Source: Ptychodera flava (lineage: Eukaryota; Hemichordata; Enteropneusta; Ptychoderidae). Taken from it: a stretch of DNA of 64,000 nt. The notes beneath the pieces were generated by a model. The model saw nothing but the letters and a program-made list of their open reading frames with translations, ran no database searches and was not told where the DNA came from. Within the stretch, counting starts at the first letter, position 1, and the number at the start of each line of letters is the position of its first letter. This document shows positions 25,101-40,100 of this stretch, in pieces. Both the position numbers and the translations under genes were made by a program. The DNA lies in contig NC_091930.1 of assembly GCF_041260155.1 (NCBI RefSeq), forward strand, positions 2,046,501 through 2,110,500, written 5' to 3'.

Positions 25101-28100
25101 GTGCATTTGTGTGCAATGTTTTGGTATCCCGCCTTATACGCTACTCTGTGTGGCAGGTATTATCTTCTGCCCACTATTCTATGAAAAATATGTCACAGTC
25201 TTCGTCACTTTCATGCTCTCTGAATTCTATCGTGTCATGATTTTGGCACTTTTTCACGTTGTGTAAGTTGTGGGTAAGGTCAGTTTACATAAGCGATCCT
25301 AGACCACATTGTAGGTCACAGTCCAGGTTTGTGTAAGCTTGTTTGAGTATTTGGCAACTCCAGATATATTAATGTTAAAATAAAGTGCAATTTGAACCAT
25401 CAGCTGATTAACTCTTTTGAGTGCCAAAGCCAGTTTTCTGTCGCCTAGAGAAAATATACGCCAGTCAAGATTTTTCAGATTTCTGCCAAAATTTTGATCT
25501 CAAGCTGTAGCCAATGATATGTGATGTGCATTCAGTCTAAAATTCTAAAAAAAATTACGAAAAAATTTATAAATATATGTAAAATGTCCCACTAAAATTT
25601 TAGTGAGATACAGCACTCAAATTAACAACTAAACCCTTGACTACCTGCAAGACTTGAATTTGCAGCACCACATTGCATTTTTGCTACCTTAAATTGTTTT
25701 TGTCTTGTGCTAGGAGGCCAAACTACATGATATTAAAATGTATTGTGGGTAAAGAGTCAACTTCTCACTCATTGCAAACTCTCACACCAACGTGTTCATG
25801 AGTCACAAATACTTTTAAGACCAATGTAATTGCTGTCATGGCAACAAGTTCTGTTTGTTTGTGAAACTAGCTAAACTCATTCATCTCTTCATCTTTTTAG
25901 GCATTTCTGTTCAGAAATTCCTCGATAAACTAAAATTTTGCCTACATATCTGTAATCTTGTAGGTTTCATCTGTAGAAATCTACCGCATTGAAAATACGG
26001 TTGACTGTCTGATACTTGTACTTTGGCAAAATGGTATTTAAGGTACCGAGAAGTGAAATCGTTCAAGATCAGAAAATTTTGGGGATGTAGAATTTGTTTT
26101 TGTATTGTCTTTGGTGGATTTCATAATTTTACCGATGGCATTCAAGGGGTTGCGCTATAAAAAAGACATCGACAACAAAATATATATTGATTTAATTTTA
26201 TATATTTATTTTATTGATTTAGGATTCCCATTATGTTAATTATGTTTATTTTTTGTCATCATTTAGGCTTTGGCAGGCGGAGAGGAAGGTGGTAAGGCCA
26301 TTGATGACATTAACGCCTCTCTAGAGTCGGAAGAGATTAAGAATAAACTCAAGACACTGCAGGTATTTGAAAGGACACATTTCATTTTTGCATATCATGG
26401 CCGGATCGTGATCAATAGACTCTTCAGCCGTCATTGTCTAGTGTAACAGTCCTGCTCAACAGGCTGCAGACCACAGAAGCAAAGTGATCATTGCTTAACT
26501 TATAATAGGGATTTCCGCATCCCAGCTGTTGGGACACCTGGGATATCATGTTTTACAAAGGCTACTAAAATTAACTTTGGAGGATTTTTTCACTGGTTTT
26601 ATACTTGATGTCAACAGTTTGTTGTTCTTCTCCCCAAAGCATGTTGAGATACGCAGTATTCAGCTTGTCAACTCAGTCTGTACATGTGTAAAAAGCTTTA
26701 TTTTATCAGTGACAAGTGAATTCTGGTTTGCATTAAAATTCAAATGTAAAAATAAAAGTGCATTTAAAATTACAGACGCCGTGTTGACAGGCTAACTAAT
26801 GAGTGTTTTAAGGTGCTTTGGGAAGGAGAACAAAAATTTGCAATTGATACACGAAACCTGCTGACCCTTCAAAGTTACGTTGAAATTCAAACAATCATCA
26901 GTGACAAGCTACCAGTTTGGCCTAGAGTGACTGGTGCCATAAAAATCTCTGTTTCACAGCTTTACAGTATTTTTCTGACCCACAGCCAGTGGCAACCCCC
27001 CATTTAATAGTATCATTATTGTTCCCCTTGCAGGAGAACCAAATTGATCGACAAGCTGAGCTGGAGGTAAAACATCTTGAAGATGAAGAGAAAATCAAGA
27101 GAGACATTGAAGCAGATGGGGAAAAAGCCAACAAAGAGATCGACTCGGAAATGGATGATGAGAAGAAGCGGCTGATAGCCCAGAGGGATGCAGAGTTTCA
27201 GAAGGAGATGATGTTGAAGAGAAAACAGATGGGTGAGGAGGAGTATGAGAGGTTGATGGAACAGCACAGACTGGAGGTGAGCAGCTGTTGTGATAAACAA
27301 TCACACCCTTCAATCCCACACTTTAGTCTGGCACATTGTTTTTTTCTGTGGCAAGTTTCAACTGCAAAAGCTGTGTTTCTCTCAGCTCCATCTGAAGGCA
27401 TGTGGATGGTTCAGCATATAACGAAGTAGTAGTAAATCTGTTGCTTTCATTATTGACTTGACTCTCATAATTTGAAAGAGCAGGAGCTGATAAAGAAAAT
27501 AGGGATACACATAATATGGACCAATTCTATTGGCGCTGCTAGGAAAATATTTACTTTGTCATTTTGATGGTATGATCTGCATGATAAGTTGAATTAAAGT
27601 GTCATTGATGCTAACTTTTGATAATTGTTTTTCTTACTTGTTTTGGTTTTAATGTCAACAACAGTTTCTTGTTCTACTCCCCAAAGCAGGTTGAGATACA
27701 CAGTATTCAGCTTGTCAACTCAGCCTGTACATGTGTAAACTGCGTTGCAGTTGTCAACATGTGAATTGTGGACCTGACTAAAATTCAAATCTAAACAGTG
27801 ACTTTGATTTTCCACACACAGACGATGTGTTGACCTGCCAAATAATAGGTATTTCAACATGCTTTGGAGATTTGAACAAGAACTTGCAGTTGACCTCCAA
27901 AACAAGAATACTGAAAGATTGTAGTTTACAAGAACATGCGTGTGGGAGTAGAACGAGAGCATGCAGTTGACATACAAAAGAAAAATAGTGAAACAATCAT
28001 CAAGAGTTACAACTAACCTCCTTTTTACCTTGTGTATAGCCAGTGATTTTAGCATATTAAGGTAGTATGGGCCTGGAAAGTGAAAGACTTAAATTTTTCC

Positions 28101-31100
28101 TCAAACTTTCCCCAAATGAAACTTTCAATCATTCTCTTACCAAATCACTAATAAAAATCAGGGGTCACTGTGCAAAGTTTGGAACTAGCGGAACAAATTA
28201 CCCAATATTTTGCAACAGTTGAAATGCAAAATGGCCGTCATCTCTGTGTTAATCTGTGGGAGCAAATAAAATTTCTGGATTTTCAAAAAAACTAAAATGC
28301 TGAAAGTTTTTCTTTCTCCAAGAGCTTTAAAGTGAGCCCCCACAAGTGGTAGATCAGAGAAGAATTGTAGAAATTTGAGATCCTGAATATCTCTCCCCGA
28401 GGCGCATTCTACCTTAATGACAGAAGTGATATTTCATTTTGAATCAGCAATATTGAAAATTAAAGAAACTGTACAATTGCTTATGTCAGTACACAAACAT
28501 GAGTATTGCTTTCAGAATTTTAATTTCCTGTTTCTATTGTCCATTCACCCCGTGAATTCAAACTCATCAGATGGCACGCCTTGCGGACAATATGGAACAG
28601 GAAAAGATGAGACAGAAGAAAGTTCTGGAAGACAGACTAGCCGAGAGGAGGAAGAGGCAGATAGCCAGCCTCAAGGACAAACAGGAAGCTGAAATGGGCA
28701 GGGAATTGGCCAAGCAACAGATGGAGAGAGAACAGGTTCTGGAAAAACAGGTGTGTGCATCGTCACAGCTGTATTTGTAGACTTGAACCATTGTGTTAAA
28801 ATCAAACAAAATACTGGCAGCCATTGATCATTAATAAGAACCATTTACTGAATGCCAATTCTTGTGTAAACCCGGGTTCATGTACATAATTATAAAAGTA
28901 TACTTACACTTAATAATCTATGTACATCTGCATGCAATGTCACATGAACATTCTTTTATGCTAATGAACAATGTATAAATACAGATCATAGATATGTTTT
29001 ATGGAATATATATGCTTATATATTACATGCTTATATAAAGAGACACACATACCCACATACATAATACATCCATCCATCCATCCATACATACATACATACA
29101 TAAAGACACATATACATATATACATGCATGCAGGCATGCGTGCATGCATACAATACATACATAGGTAGGTTTGCACAAGTGAACCCATGCAAGTTTTAAT
29201 GCATGAAAACTGCCTTAAGAATAAGATGGGACAGGCATGACACATATGAAGGTTTCATTCATCGTATTTTCTAATCGTGACAAAAGGTCAGAATGCATGA
29301 ATAGTTGCCAGGGTAACCATCCTATATTTGGTTCCTGCAAGCAATTTTTTCCCATGAGTGGTCATTATAAAATGTGTCAATCTTCAGGTGGCAATATTTG
29401 TGAAAATGCCTACTTGTGAATTTACTGCAAAAAAAACCGAAATGGCAAAATTTTCTCCCAGCTGTCAATAATGCCCTTTTTTCTACCTCTTCCTCCTCCT
29501 TGTCTGTGCAGATGAGGGGCAAAGAACGAGGAGCAATCCAAGAGGAGGCTAACGAAGGAGGAGGCAGCGTAGAGCAGATGGTCTACAGAGTCTTGAGACA
29601 GAGACATCTCAAAGAAACTGTCAATCAGGTAAAGCTGTCAATCATGGCAAATAAAGACTAGGGAGAGAAATCTTATCTGTTAAAAAATTCACAGATATTT
29701 TTTTTGAAATTCAATGTCATGCACTGACTTAGAGCTTGTTCAGGTGATAAGAGAGCTTACGTGATGTCGCTGCTATTTTTTATCCATTTTGCAGCTTGAT
29801 AAATTTTGAAAAAACAACACATGATAGAGACGGACCAGTTGGCATTAGAAGAGGGAACTTAGGCCCTTTTGACTGTTTTCTAATTCATCCTGTACAGCAC
29901 CTTCAATAAGTTGGTTTAAAGTTCTTTAAGTAAACAACACAACTTTCTGCAGCAATTAATGCCATTTTCTGCAAAAGCAGCTGATTTCTCATACATTCAA
30001 CAATTTTCCGGGCATGCATGTTTTTCTCAAATTTTCACAGGCCTCCCTCACAAGGTCAAATTGTCTATTCCTCGTCAAAAAAGAGACCACTTTTCAAAAC
30101 AACATTAACTCTTATCCTAATGATTGGTCCGAGTGTTCATTTTAACTTCCTAAATTAAGTATACTCAAGAATGATTTTCCATATATATGCACTGTGAATA
30201 AACTCTCCCGGTATTGAGTAATGGAGTAAAAGTGTGAAATAACACCCAAAACTATTCCTTAAGGAGGCCAAAATGACTACTCAACATGCATTAGGGTACA
30301 CCAGCCTGTTGAAAACAACAGCAAGTTGAAAACAAAGTCATAATTGTTGTTGACTCTATCACAGTCACTGGCAGGCACTTACCTCTTTGTTTGAAAAGCC
30401 TAAAAATACAGACAATGGCAAGCCGATATGTAATTATTGAGGTATCTGTAGAGTAGTGGATCCACGGTTATGGATGGGTTATTGTCCCTTTGACCATAAT
30501 GGAATAGAAACATATCCCCATCAGTTTAACCCATTCACCCCCATTTCACTTTCTAGAGGACCAACTTTAACATAGAAAACAATGGGGTTGGTTCAAACCA
30601 CGGTGGTGAAAGGGTTAATGCACCTTGGGGACAGTTTCTCTGACTCTAAAAGTTTACAAAACTTTCCTGGTCTGCTGTTTGTTTGTTTGGGTTCATTTTG
30701 AAGCCTGATGAGTGACTGAAGTTTTCACAATTGTGTTGTTATGAAAATATAAGATTACATTTTTACCCATATTTATGTAGGGCTCCTTACATTTAAGTTC
30801 AAGAAACCCTACTGAACTTCCACCAGTGGTTTGAACGATCATTCTCAGGGTTGTGCAGGGCACTTTTGATGAAAACTTTTTTCAACTTCAGGAGGAGCAA
30901 ATGAAACGTGACAGAGCAGCGGCCATAGCGGAGGCCAGGTCCAAGATGGCCGACCAGAGACAAACGGAGCGTGAGAAACTCCTGGCCGCCCAACAGCAGG
31001 AAATAATGGACCTGTTGACCAACCCAGGTGATATGACGGAAGAGGAGTTAGCTGACAGAAAAGAGGACCTCCTTCGCCAACACAAGGTAAATCGACAAAC

Positions 31101-34100
31101 TCAGAAAAAACAAAACAAATATGTGATTGTGAAATGCAGCTGATGTAATGATAACTTTCATTGTCTGTATTGATAACAATCACATTATTCATTTGATTGT
31201 GTCCACATTATACAGGGTTTGCCCTGGCTCAAAGAAATGAGAAGGTAGTGAATTTGCATACAAATTCACACAATGTTACAATTATGAAGTGTTAAGGATT
31301 TGTTTCAAGGTTAAAGCTACTGGCAGATGATTAATACAATCTAACTGTTGTCTAACAATTACTGCAACTGTGCTTTCAGCTGGCAAATGCACCAGTGAAA
31401 TGACAAAATACGGAGGGGCAGCCTGCCTCTCAAACCCAAACCTCTCCCCCACCCCTGTGAAGAAGAAGAACATTATATTTACATTATGTCTGCATTGTGT
31501 CCTTATCATATTTTTACATTGTGTCTACATTGTATGTACATTTTACTTATGTCATGTCTACATTGTATCCACATTGTATTTATATTGTGTCCTCATTGTA
31601 TCTACATCGTACCGGTACTTAATAAGTATAAGGTAGATGCAATGTACACACAATATAAATACAATGGGGTATGTCTACATTGTATCTACACTATGTTTAT
31701 ATTGTGTCTACATTGTATGTACATTGCATTATATTGTCTATATTGTGTTTTCAAAGTATGAACCATCTGGCACATCATGGGAAGTGCCTAAATAAGTATT
31801 TCTCGTAATTCATTAGCCATAAAAACTAACAAAACAACTTTGAGGTTACAAGTCATCAGGAAATTACATTTGGACTTTCACAAGGTCATGAAAAAAATCA
31901 TTTGAATTGACACTTCTGTTCCTATACTAAAGTAATGACTGTGACACTGTGGCAGGTGACCTTTCGTCTAGTCAACAACAGATATAAGGAACTGAAAGAC
32001 TATGTAAAATAAAATATGCTGTAAATTCCACATGTTCTGGTTTGTGTATGTATAGTTGATATTTTATTTACTATTTATTTTTATAGAAAAAAATAAATAA
32101 ATTAGTACAAATTTATATTTATGTGGTAACATTGGTAGGTTTTATGGTGCTACAAAAGTTAGTAAATCTCTCGTCTGATTGGCTCCTTCTGGAACAGAAT
32201 GTGTTAATTGCTTAAAATTGAAATACATTAGAATGTAGCTCACATAACTTATGTAAGATTACCAAGATTTTTCTCTTTGATTCTTGAACAGCTTTGTAAC
32301 TATTTCAGAGTAGCCACCAAGACCATGCAAAGCCGAGTCACGTTTGATTTCGGCAGGGTTTAGTCTCGTACTCTGTAGGTTCAACTCGGCACACCTTAAG
32401 GATATGGATCAGAAAATCATCTACACTGTCCTCACTAGACGCCAAAACACGAAATAATCATTCCTTTTTCTTCTCTCTACCCTCATTTTTACAAAATACA
32501 GAAACAACTGTCGGACTTCGATAAGATAACCGCACAGAAGATTGAACAGGCTGAGAAGGACATTCTGCCCGGTCTGGATGTGAAACATGCTCATGAGAGG
32601 CTGGCTTTGAAAGAGAAACAGCTGAGAGAGCTGGCAGATGCCATGAGAGATATGTCCCTGCAGAAGAGGTACTTACGTGTGTTTGATCTAAAGGAGACAC
32701 AGCTTTTTTCTTGGCAATATCCTGTGCCATCATTTTAATACCCGTAGCTTAATTGTCTCACTAGAATCCAGATGTGTTCACGTCCATGTGCTGCTGAAGT
32801 TGCATGCTTTAATTTGCTCATTGGTAAAATGAGAGATAAGAGATTTGGCTTCAAAAAGATAATATACCCTTGTATCACCAATGATTTGTTGCTTTCATCT
32901 TGTTCTTTTCACCTTGAATATGTAAAAACTTTCAATAGGAATAGGAAAAGTTATCAAAACTAACACTTCTCTTAAGATTGTATGGAGGAAAAAATATATA
33001 GAAACGTCTAGAAGCACATTAAAGCCACATGTCTTTCGGCGGTTTAATAAGTGTATGACATGCATTCTCAATGTTGACGACAAAATTTGCAGTCGATTAT
33101 GAAATGCTTTGCCAATACTAACATGCTTAGTGGCCATCGGCATGCTGTATTGATCCAAATGCCAGGAACATGTATTTATGTAATACACTCTTTGGACTAC
33201 TGTCAAGTTACTAAAGGTTCTTCACTTAGGAAAAGAACTGAAAATGATCACCACTTTTACACAGAACCAGTATCTTTACAACATTCATCATTGGTAGGGA
33301 CATGCTTTCAAAGGATTTGCATTATTGAACAATGCTCATCTTAAATATTTTGTGTAAGCAAAGACTGCTGTGTTACCTGTCCAGTGTACAATGCAAACTT
33401 ACTTCAGCAGTAACCTAAACCAGTTTAACATTGGTAGAAATTTAATTGCTCATCATTGATATTATGGTTGTTTGTTTGTTTGTTTATTTATATATTATTT
33501 ATTTACTTACTTAGGAACTGGTCAAAAAGTACACTGATGAGGCTAACAAGGCCGCGGCAGACGCCAAAAGGTTCCGAGAAACCAAGATGAGAGAACTGAA
33601 GGATCAGATGGAAAGAATCAAAGCAGAGAAACGAAAACAAGATGAAGACAGGAGAAGAAAGATGCAAGAGGAACTCAAGTAAGATGAAAATCAGTTTTTT
33701 CTTTCATACTGAGATCGATAACAGCCGACCAACTCTGTTGAAATTTTGTTAAGGTAGAATGCGCCACGGGGACAGATATTCTGACTTTAAAATTTAATCA
33801 ATTCTGTTCTGATATACTGCGTGTGGCTCATTTTAAAGCTCTTGGTCTAACAAAAATTTTCACCTTCTAAGTTTTTCAAAAATCAAAAATTTTACTTTTC
33901 CCCATAAAGTTAACACAGGGTTGGCGACCATTTTGAATCTCAAATATCGGGAAATCTCAGGTAATTTGTCTCTCTAGTACCAAATTTTTCACAGTGACCC
34001 CGATTTTTTTTATTTAATTTGGTATGAGAATTGTCGAAAGTTTCATTGAGGAAAGTTTGAGCAAAACTTTAAGTCTCACATTCCAGGCGCATTCTACCCT

Positions 34101-37100
34101 AAAAGTTGACAAGCAGATGGCTGGAGTTTGTGAGTGGGCATTTATAAATTAAGATCATGAATACTTATGTGGAGTGGAACACTTTCTGGTGTAGGACTTT
34201 TGATTTGGAGACTTTTGATTTCTGTCGTTAAATCTGTCACTCATATTGTAGTCTCTAAGTTGCAAGTCAGTAGCTTTTGAGTATTGTGGTATAATATGCT
34301 TTGGTAGAGTACCAGACTTACAATCAAAAGATGTAGTGAGTTGGAAACCTTGTTGATGACATATAGCAGACTCACTATCAGAGGATGGTGAATTTGAGAC
34401 ACAAAGATCGGTCTTGTGGCCTTTAGCAAGACACTTAAACTTAATTCTTTATGCTCAATTTGGTAGTCTGTGATAGGGTACCTCAAGTTGTCTTCTGGCT
34501 CGTTGGATGGTGGGGTGAAAAACAAAAACAACTTGTACGAAAACTCTGAAACATTAGATTTAACAAGCAAGTCCCCGTTTAGTCTTGAAATGTTCGCCAA
34601 TGCAATAGATCACCATTCTTCACTCGCTATCACTAGTACATATATGTAATGAATTGGTCAAAATCTTGTCGTATACTGTCTTAGTCTGGTGTATTGCTGA
34701 GTAATGCAAAAAAAATGATAAAAAATTTGTACTAATTAAATTCAGCGTGCCATGCTTATGTAAGTTCAATTATGTTAAATCGTTAATCGTGCTTAGGGCC
34801 CTGGAGGACGATATTCAGAGACAGGCACTGAAGGACGAACAGCGATTGAAAGAGCGAGAGGCCGAGCGTGAACAACTGCGTCAGCAACAGAAGGAAGAGA
34901 GAGAGAAGCGTCTCAAGGCAGAACTTGCCGGGGAAAGCGACGAGGCAAAGAAAAAGGTAAAGAGAACAAGTGTATCGACATATATACTCGATGTTATGAA
35001 TGGCATCTAACACCTTTTTAGGCAGGTTCTTTAGTTTCTATACATCAGCTCCACTCATTAAATTGACTAATACTCCTACACTGATGATGATATTGACTTG
35101 TAATCATGCATTGCAGACTAAACCGTTGAAGTCAGTACGATATCTCTCTTCGACAAATGATCACTGATGGCATCGGTGACATGGGGCCTTAGTTAGTGAC
35201 CACTACCTATCTGACTTACAGATATATGGCGGGTGCCACATGTGGGGCAGGATGCGCTTACTATTTTCGAAACACCTGACATCACTTCTTGGTCTTCTGG
35301 CCAGAGGTCCATATATCTTTCTTTCATGAATATGACTTTGTTTGTGTACCGTCTATTTACTGTCTGTTCTGTGCTGTTTTGTGTCTATGTTTACAACTAT
35401 TGTCTTACAAATTTTGACCTAGTGTTATTGGATTATGAATTGGTATGATTGCGATTATTTCAGTACATCGTGATGGCTAACCTACAGTTTCTGTCCAACA
35501 TTGTAAGGTGTTTGTCATGCATGTATGAGGAGAATTAGGAGAAAAGGTTAATAAAGTGAAATGCTTGAATGCCAAGCACAGTTGAGCAAACATTTGGTCT
35601 ACAGCTTTTCAATTATTTCTCAAAATGAACTTTTTTATTCATGAGCTAAGTGTGAATTGACTGATTCACATTTATAGGAAGAATGATTGTCACCCTTGCT
35701 CAATGAATTACTGTTATTTCACCATGACGCATGAGAAATGGGTAGGCCCCGGGGTTCAGATGAGAAAGTGCTTTTGAAAGTGAGCATGGCTCAATTCCTT
35801 AAAAGATAATTTTTGTTAAAGGCTTTCCTGTTGACGTTCTCAAATAATTTGGAGGTTTCTTCATAATTTACCTTGTATCTAACATCTACAGTGTTGCCCT
35901 AAGGCAATATATTAATCCTCTTTTAATCAGGCTGTGTAGACAAACCATAGAAATAAATACTGGAGGATTAAAGGTAGTGTAACACAAAACCAACACACTT
36001 TTGAGTGCAATATTTCTTTTCAAAGACAATGTGAAAACTTCCTCATATTACATACTTTCAAGAAGGAGAGAATCTGCAGTTAAGTATGGATGATGACTGA
36101 TGGAGAGGGTACATATATGGGTGTACAACCTCAATTTTGATATTAATGATAGAAATTAACATAGATCAAAAACTTGATACTGCTTTACAAAATTTATTAT
36201 CTAATTTGAAAAAGGAAGTAAGTGTATTAAAAAGCGACAATTTTGTTTTGCATCATATATTTTCATTTTTATATGGCAGGCGTTGAAAAACTTCAGCTCG
36301 GGCATCATCAATATTACTGTCATGAGTACAATCCCTTTGGTGGGCAACAAATTGTGATCTTTCCCTTGCTGGCTTGAGTTTTTATTTAATTAATAATCCT
36401 TATGGGTGTTCTAATTTTATCTTATCAGCCAGTGCCTAACATTCAAAAAATGCATTTTTTTCATGTTTTCCCAGTTTTCAAAGTGTGAATAGGGTCCTTG
36501 TCTTGGCAGCAGTATCAATTGATGTGCACTTACACAAAGTTCTTGAAAATTGCACTAGGTTTGACCAGAAACACTGCAGCAATTGCACAGGGAGAAGAAA
36601 AAACTGATTTTTTGAGGTTGTTTATTAAATTTTACTATCTCATGATCCTTATGCAAACAATGATTATGAAATACAAATTCTAGCATTTGCCAATATCTGA
36701 GCTTTCAGAAAATATATGACTACTGGAATGAGTTTATGAGCTCAGCTGTTAACAAAAAATTCAATATTTATATTGGTCCAATGCTTGTCGTGGAACCTTA
36801 ACCCTTGACTACCTATGGCGCCGGATATATCCGGCGCCATATTGAATTACCATATACCTTGAGTGCCGGATATATCCGGCACAATTAAATAGGCGTATTT
36901 GCTTCGTTTTTGTCGCTAAAAATCCCGTAATTTCGGCGTCGGCATGCAGCGTGACTAAGATTGATGTATTCCGATCTGGTCTGAATGTGATTGCACCCCC
37001 GTACGTCCGAGTATGGCCAAAATCCGGAAGCAAATGTCACGACCCATGACCTCGACCCTGAAAGGTCAGGCTGATCACAGAAGCGTCGCGCTGATTGTTT

Positions 37101-40100
37101 ACAGTTTTCAGCAAGTACGGACGATCGCGAAGATGTTTATGGTTTTTTTTAAATGAAATGAAATGTTTATTATTGCAAACAAATGATTTATATGTAAATA
37201 TGTTCTATTAACTGCAATATTCGTGAATGAAACTAGAGAAAATACAATTTTTTACTATAAGCCAGCGAAATTGTATAGCAGCCATATTATCAATATGACT
37301 GGTCACATGACTGGTCATGTGTTTGGTCATGTGATATGTTTTTCCCTAAAATGTACTTTTAAATATTGTGAATTATTTTTGATAAATCATAACAATTTTA
37401 GATGCATGTTTCTGCAAGGAAGACATAAAGCAGGTGTTTACAAATATAAAATGTGTTGATTTTCAAATAGGCCTACAGAATCATGTCAGATGCTGATGTT
37501 TGTGGTTCATTTACTCTGCCTTTTGTGAGAAAAATCTTAAATAGGTACATCTATAAATAAAGAAAAGGGTAGTTTTTATTACATACCCGTATATGTAAAG
37601 ACAACGTCATGGAAATTGCAACTGTATTCAAATTTGCGTCATTTTATGGATTCAAAACATGTCCTGATGCTTCAAATATTCATATTCTTTGCCAACTCTG
37701 GTCACATGATGTGTCATGTGATCAGTCACGTGACCTGGAAATACAAAACTTATGTATGAAAAAGTGGGAAATTTCATGCTGATTCAGAAAATATATGGTT
37801 TATTGGTACTTAATTAATTTTACTCTAAGCAGTGTTGATGCAATGACCCAACCCAGGATTTTATCAATATTTACATAAGGGGCCTGGTATATAGGAATAC
37901 ATTGGCCTTGGTAGTCAAGGGGTTAAATTCAATGGAAAACAGTGGTTTGCAATTAGTGTGAATGTAGATGCATAGAACAGTGGCTGTATTGCATAAAGAA
38001 ATATGTCACCATAAGAAACAAATGACAAATGTGCAGAAACTGAAAAACAAAATTTGAAGGCCTAAATTGCTGCCATTATCAGTCTTTTTAATGACATGAC
38101 TTATATAACAGGGACATATTCATGTGTAGGATCTACTTGAAGGTTCTCTAATTGACTTGTTTTTGCCTTTGGTACAAACAACACTCCTTAGGGTATTGAA
38201 AGTACGTTTCCTGCATGTTAGCGATCAGCATGCTTGCCTACAGAGTTGTACAGCCACTATAGATACACCAATGAAAGAAATCCAAGGACGGACATCTCTC
38301 ATTACAAGCAGCTATAGCCCTAAACCACTGCTTCATAAATGATACATGGTGCTCTCACTTTGTGAAATTTTAAATGAAAAATAGAAATCTGGCCAGGTAA
38401 CTTTGAAAATTACTGTTTAAGGAAAGTAGCACCTGTCATGATAATTTTTTCCCACATACTGTCCGCCCTTTACCCCTCATTTTGATCTTAACAAACCAAA
38501 GTCGTAAATTATTGCCCCCTGTACATCAAACATAATATTGTATAATTTCACTTTTCTAAGTTTCTATTCAGGAATATATCTGTCATTGGTCGTAACTGTA
38601 AATTTAGAATTTAGCAGGTACGCCAAAACAATTTAATTTGTTAATGCTGGAAACTAAAATCTGAATGCTAAATGTGTTCTAATAAATACTGAATAATTGT
38701 TCTACACAATGAATTTACTTCATTTGAATTTAAACAGGAACTTCCCCTATAAAAGCCGAATTATCGTAAATGTGTGCACATGTAAAAAAGCCATGCTAAT
38801 GATCGGATGTGCCAATTTTGGTCCCAGAATCACATAATTTTGCCATATTTCAGGCGTTCATTGTCAATGAATCTTGCATATGATATCTGTGAATATATAG
38901 CAACTAAACTTGAGTTGAAAGTAAACTGAAAAAATGTTCTGTTTTTTGTTAGAGAACGTATATGTTTCAAAATGTGTTCCCTGTACGACCATTTGACCCC
39001 TCTTTGCATATGTCATGAAAGTGCCCATCATGATTATTCAAATATATCATATAGGTCAAAGCGATGCTATGAGAATTCAAAAACTCCTCTCCAGTGTATG
39101 CAAATGGCTGCACCATCAGTAATCCCCCGATTGTGCGCCCACAATACTGTAACTTCCCGTTTAAGTCAGTGTCACAAAGCATTTCTGATCAGTTTTAGAA
39201 GAAGTCAGACTGATTTTTGACAAAATATCACTTACAACCTTCTTGCACTGACAAGACAATACATTGTATCTGCACTGGGTTGTAATTTTAGCCTTGGTTT
39301 ATTGGTCAAAATTCGCACCTACTGTAATAATAATGCTGATCTTTACACCGTAACCTGTTAGTTCACATGCTGCTTATAGCACTATGTCACGAAGTTGTCT
39401 CTACAAAAGTGACGTTTTAAGCATTGACACTGAGTCCATATTAAAAAGTCCTAGAACTTCTAGAGCATTAAGTCTTTGAAATGTGCCAGAAAATGAAACT
39501 TAGTTCCAGAATGACAATGAAATTTTTGAGGCTCATGACTTTTAGAAAATTATGAGTTGGTCATTCTTGATATCTAAAACTGATGCATAAAAATGATACA
39601 GTGTAATAACGATAGTTTGAAAATTATATATTTTGAACTTGAAAATTTCAGGAAAAGTGTTTGAAAGCCAGTATATTTTAAGTTGCAATGAGTGTATGGA
39701 AATTGTTGTCAAGGATGACACATAAAACTTAGTTTATCAACTGGAATTGATAGCTGATATTTATGCCAGTTTCTCTCTTTGCAAGAATTGCAAGATAAAG
39801 GGTTGTGATGTCATCAATATTTCCATTTATAAACTTCTATAACGTCCCCACTCACAGAAAATACTGGCTGACCACGAGGCTGCCATGAAGGCTTGGGACG
39901 AGGCCCAGAGGAAGGAGCAAGCCAAACAGAATGCAGAAACGATGAGGAAACTCAGAGCCAGACGCAACAAGAAGCAGCGGGCAGAACTTGCCAAGATAGA
40001 ACAGGCGCACAGCAATGCTGACGAGGTCTCCTCCAGACAAGAACTTGATCAGTTGAACATCATTCAAGCTAAAAGTAAGCACAGTCTCTAAAGAAGTATG

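Larger units (their letters stand above)
34957..39857 (+). other. Longest intron (4.9 kb) of the gene
   Basis: Between exons 40 and 41, GT-AG. It holds the 1.1-kb family E element and one family F element. The rest (about 35.0-36.8, 37.9-38.7 and 39.2-39.8 kb) shows no coding signal or clear repeat. Confidence 0.8.

Noticed and set aside
34300-34402. Possible true tRNA gene
   Set aside because: Box matches are weak, the head is doubled and no cloverleaf closes; a SINE explains it better.
34241-34600. 119-codon minus frame
   Set aside because: It covers the SINE in antisense and has no coding character or splice context.
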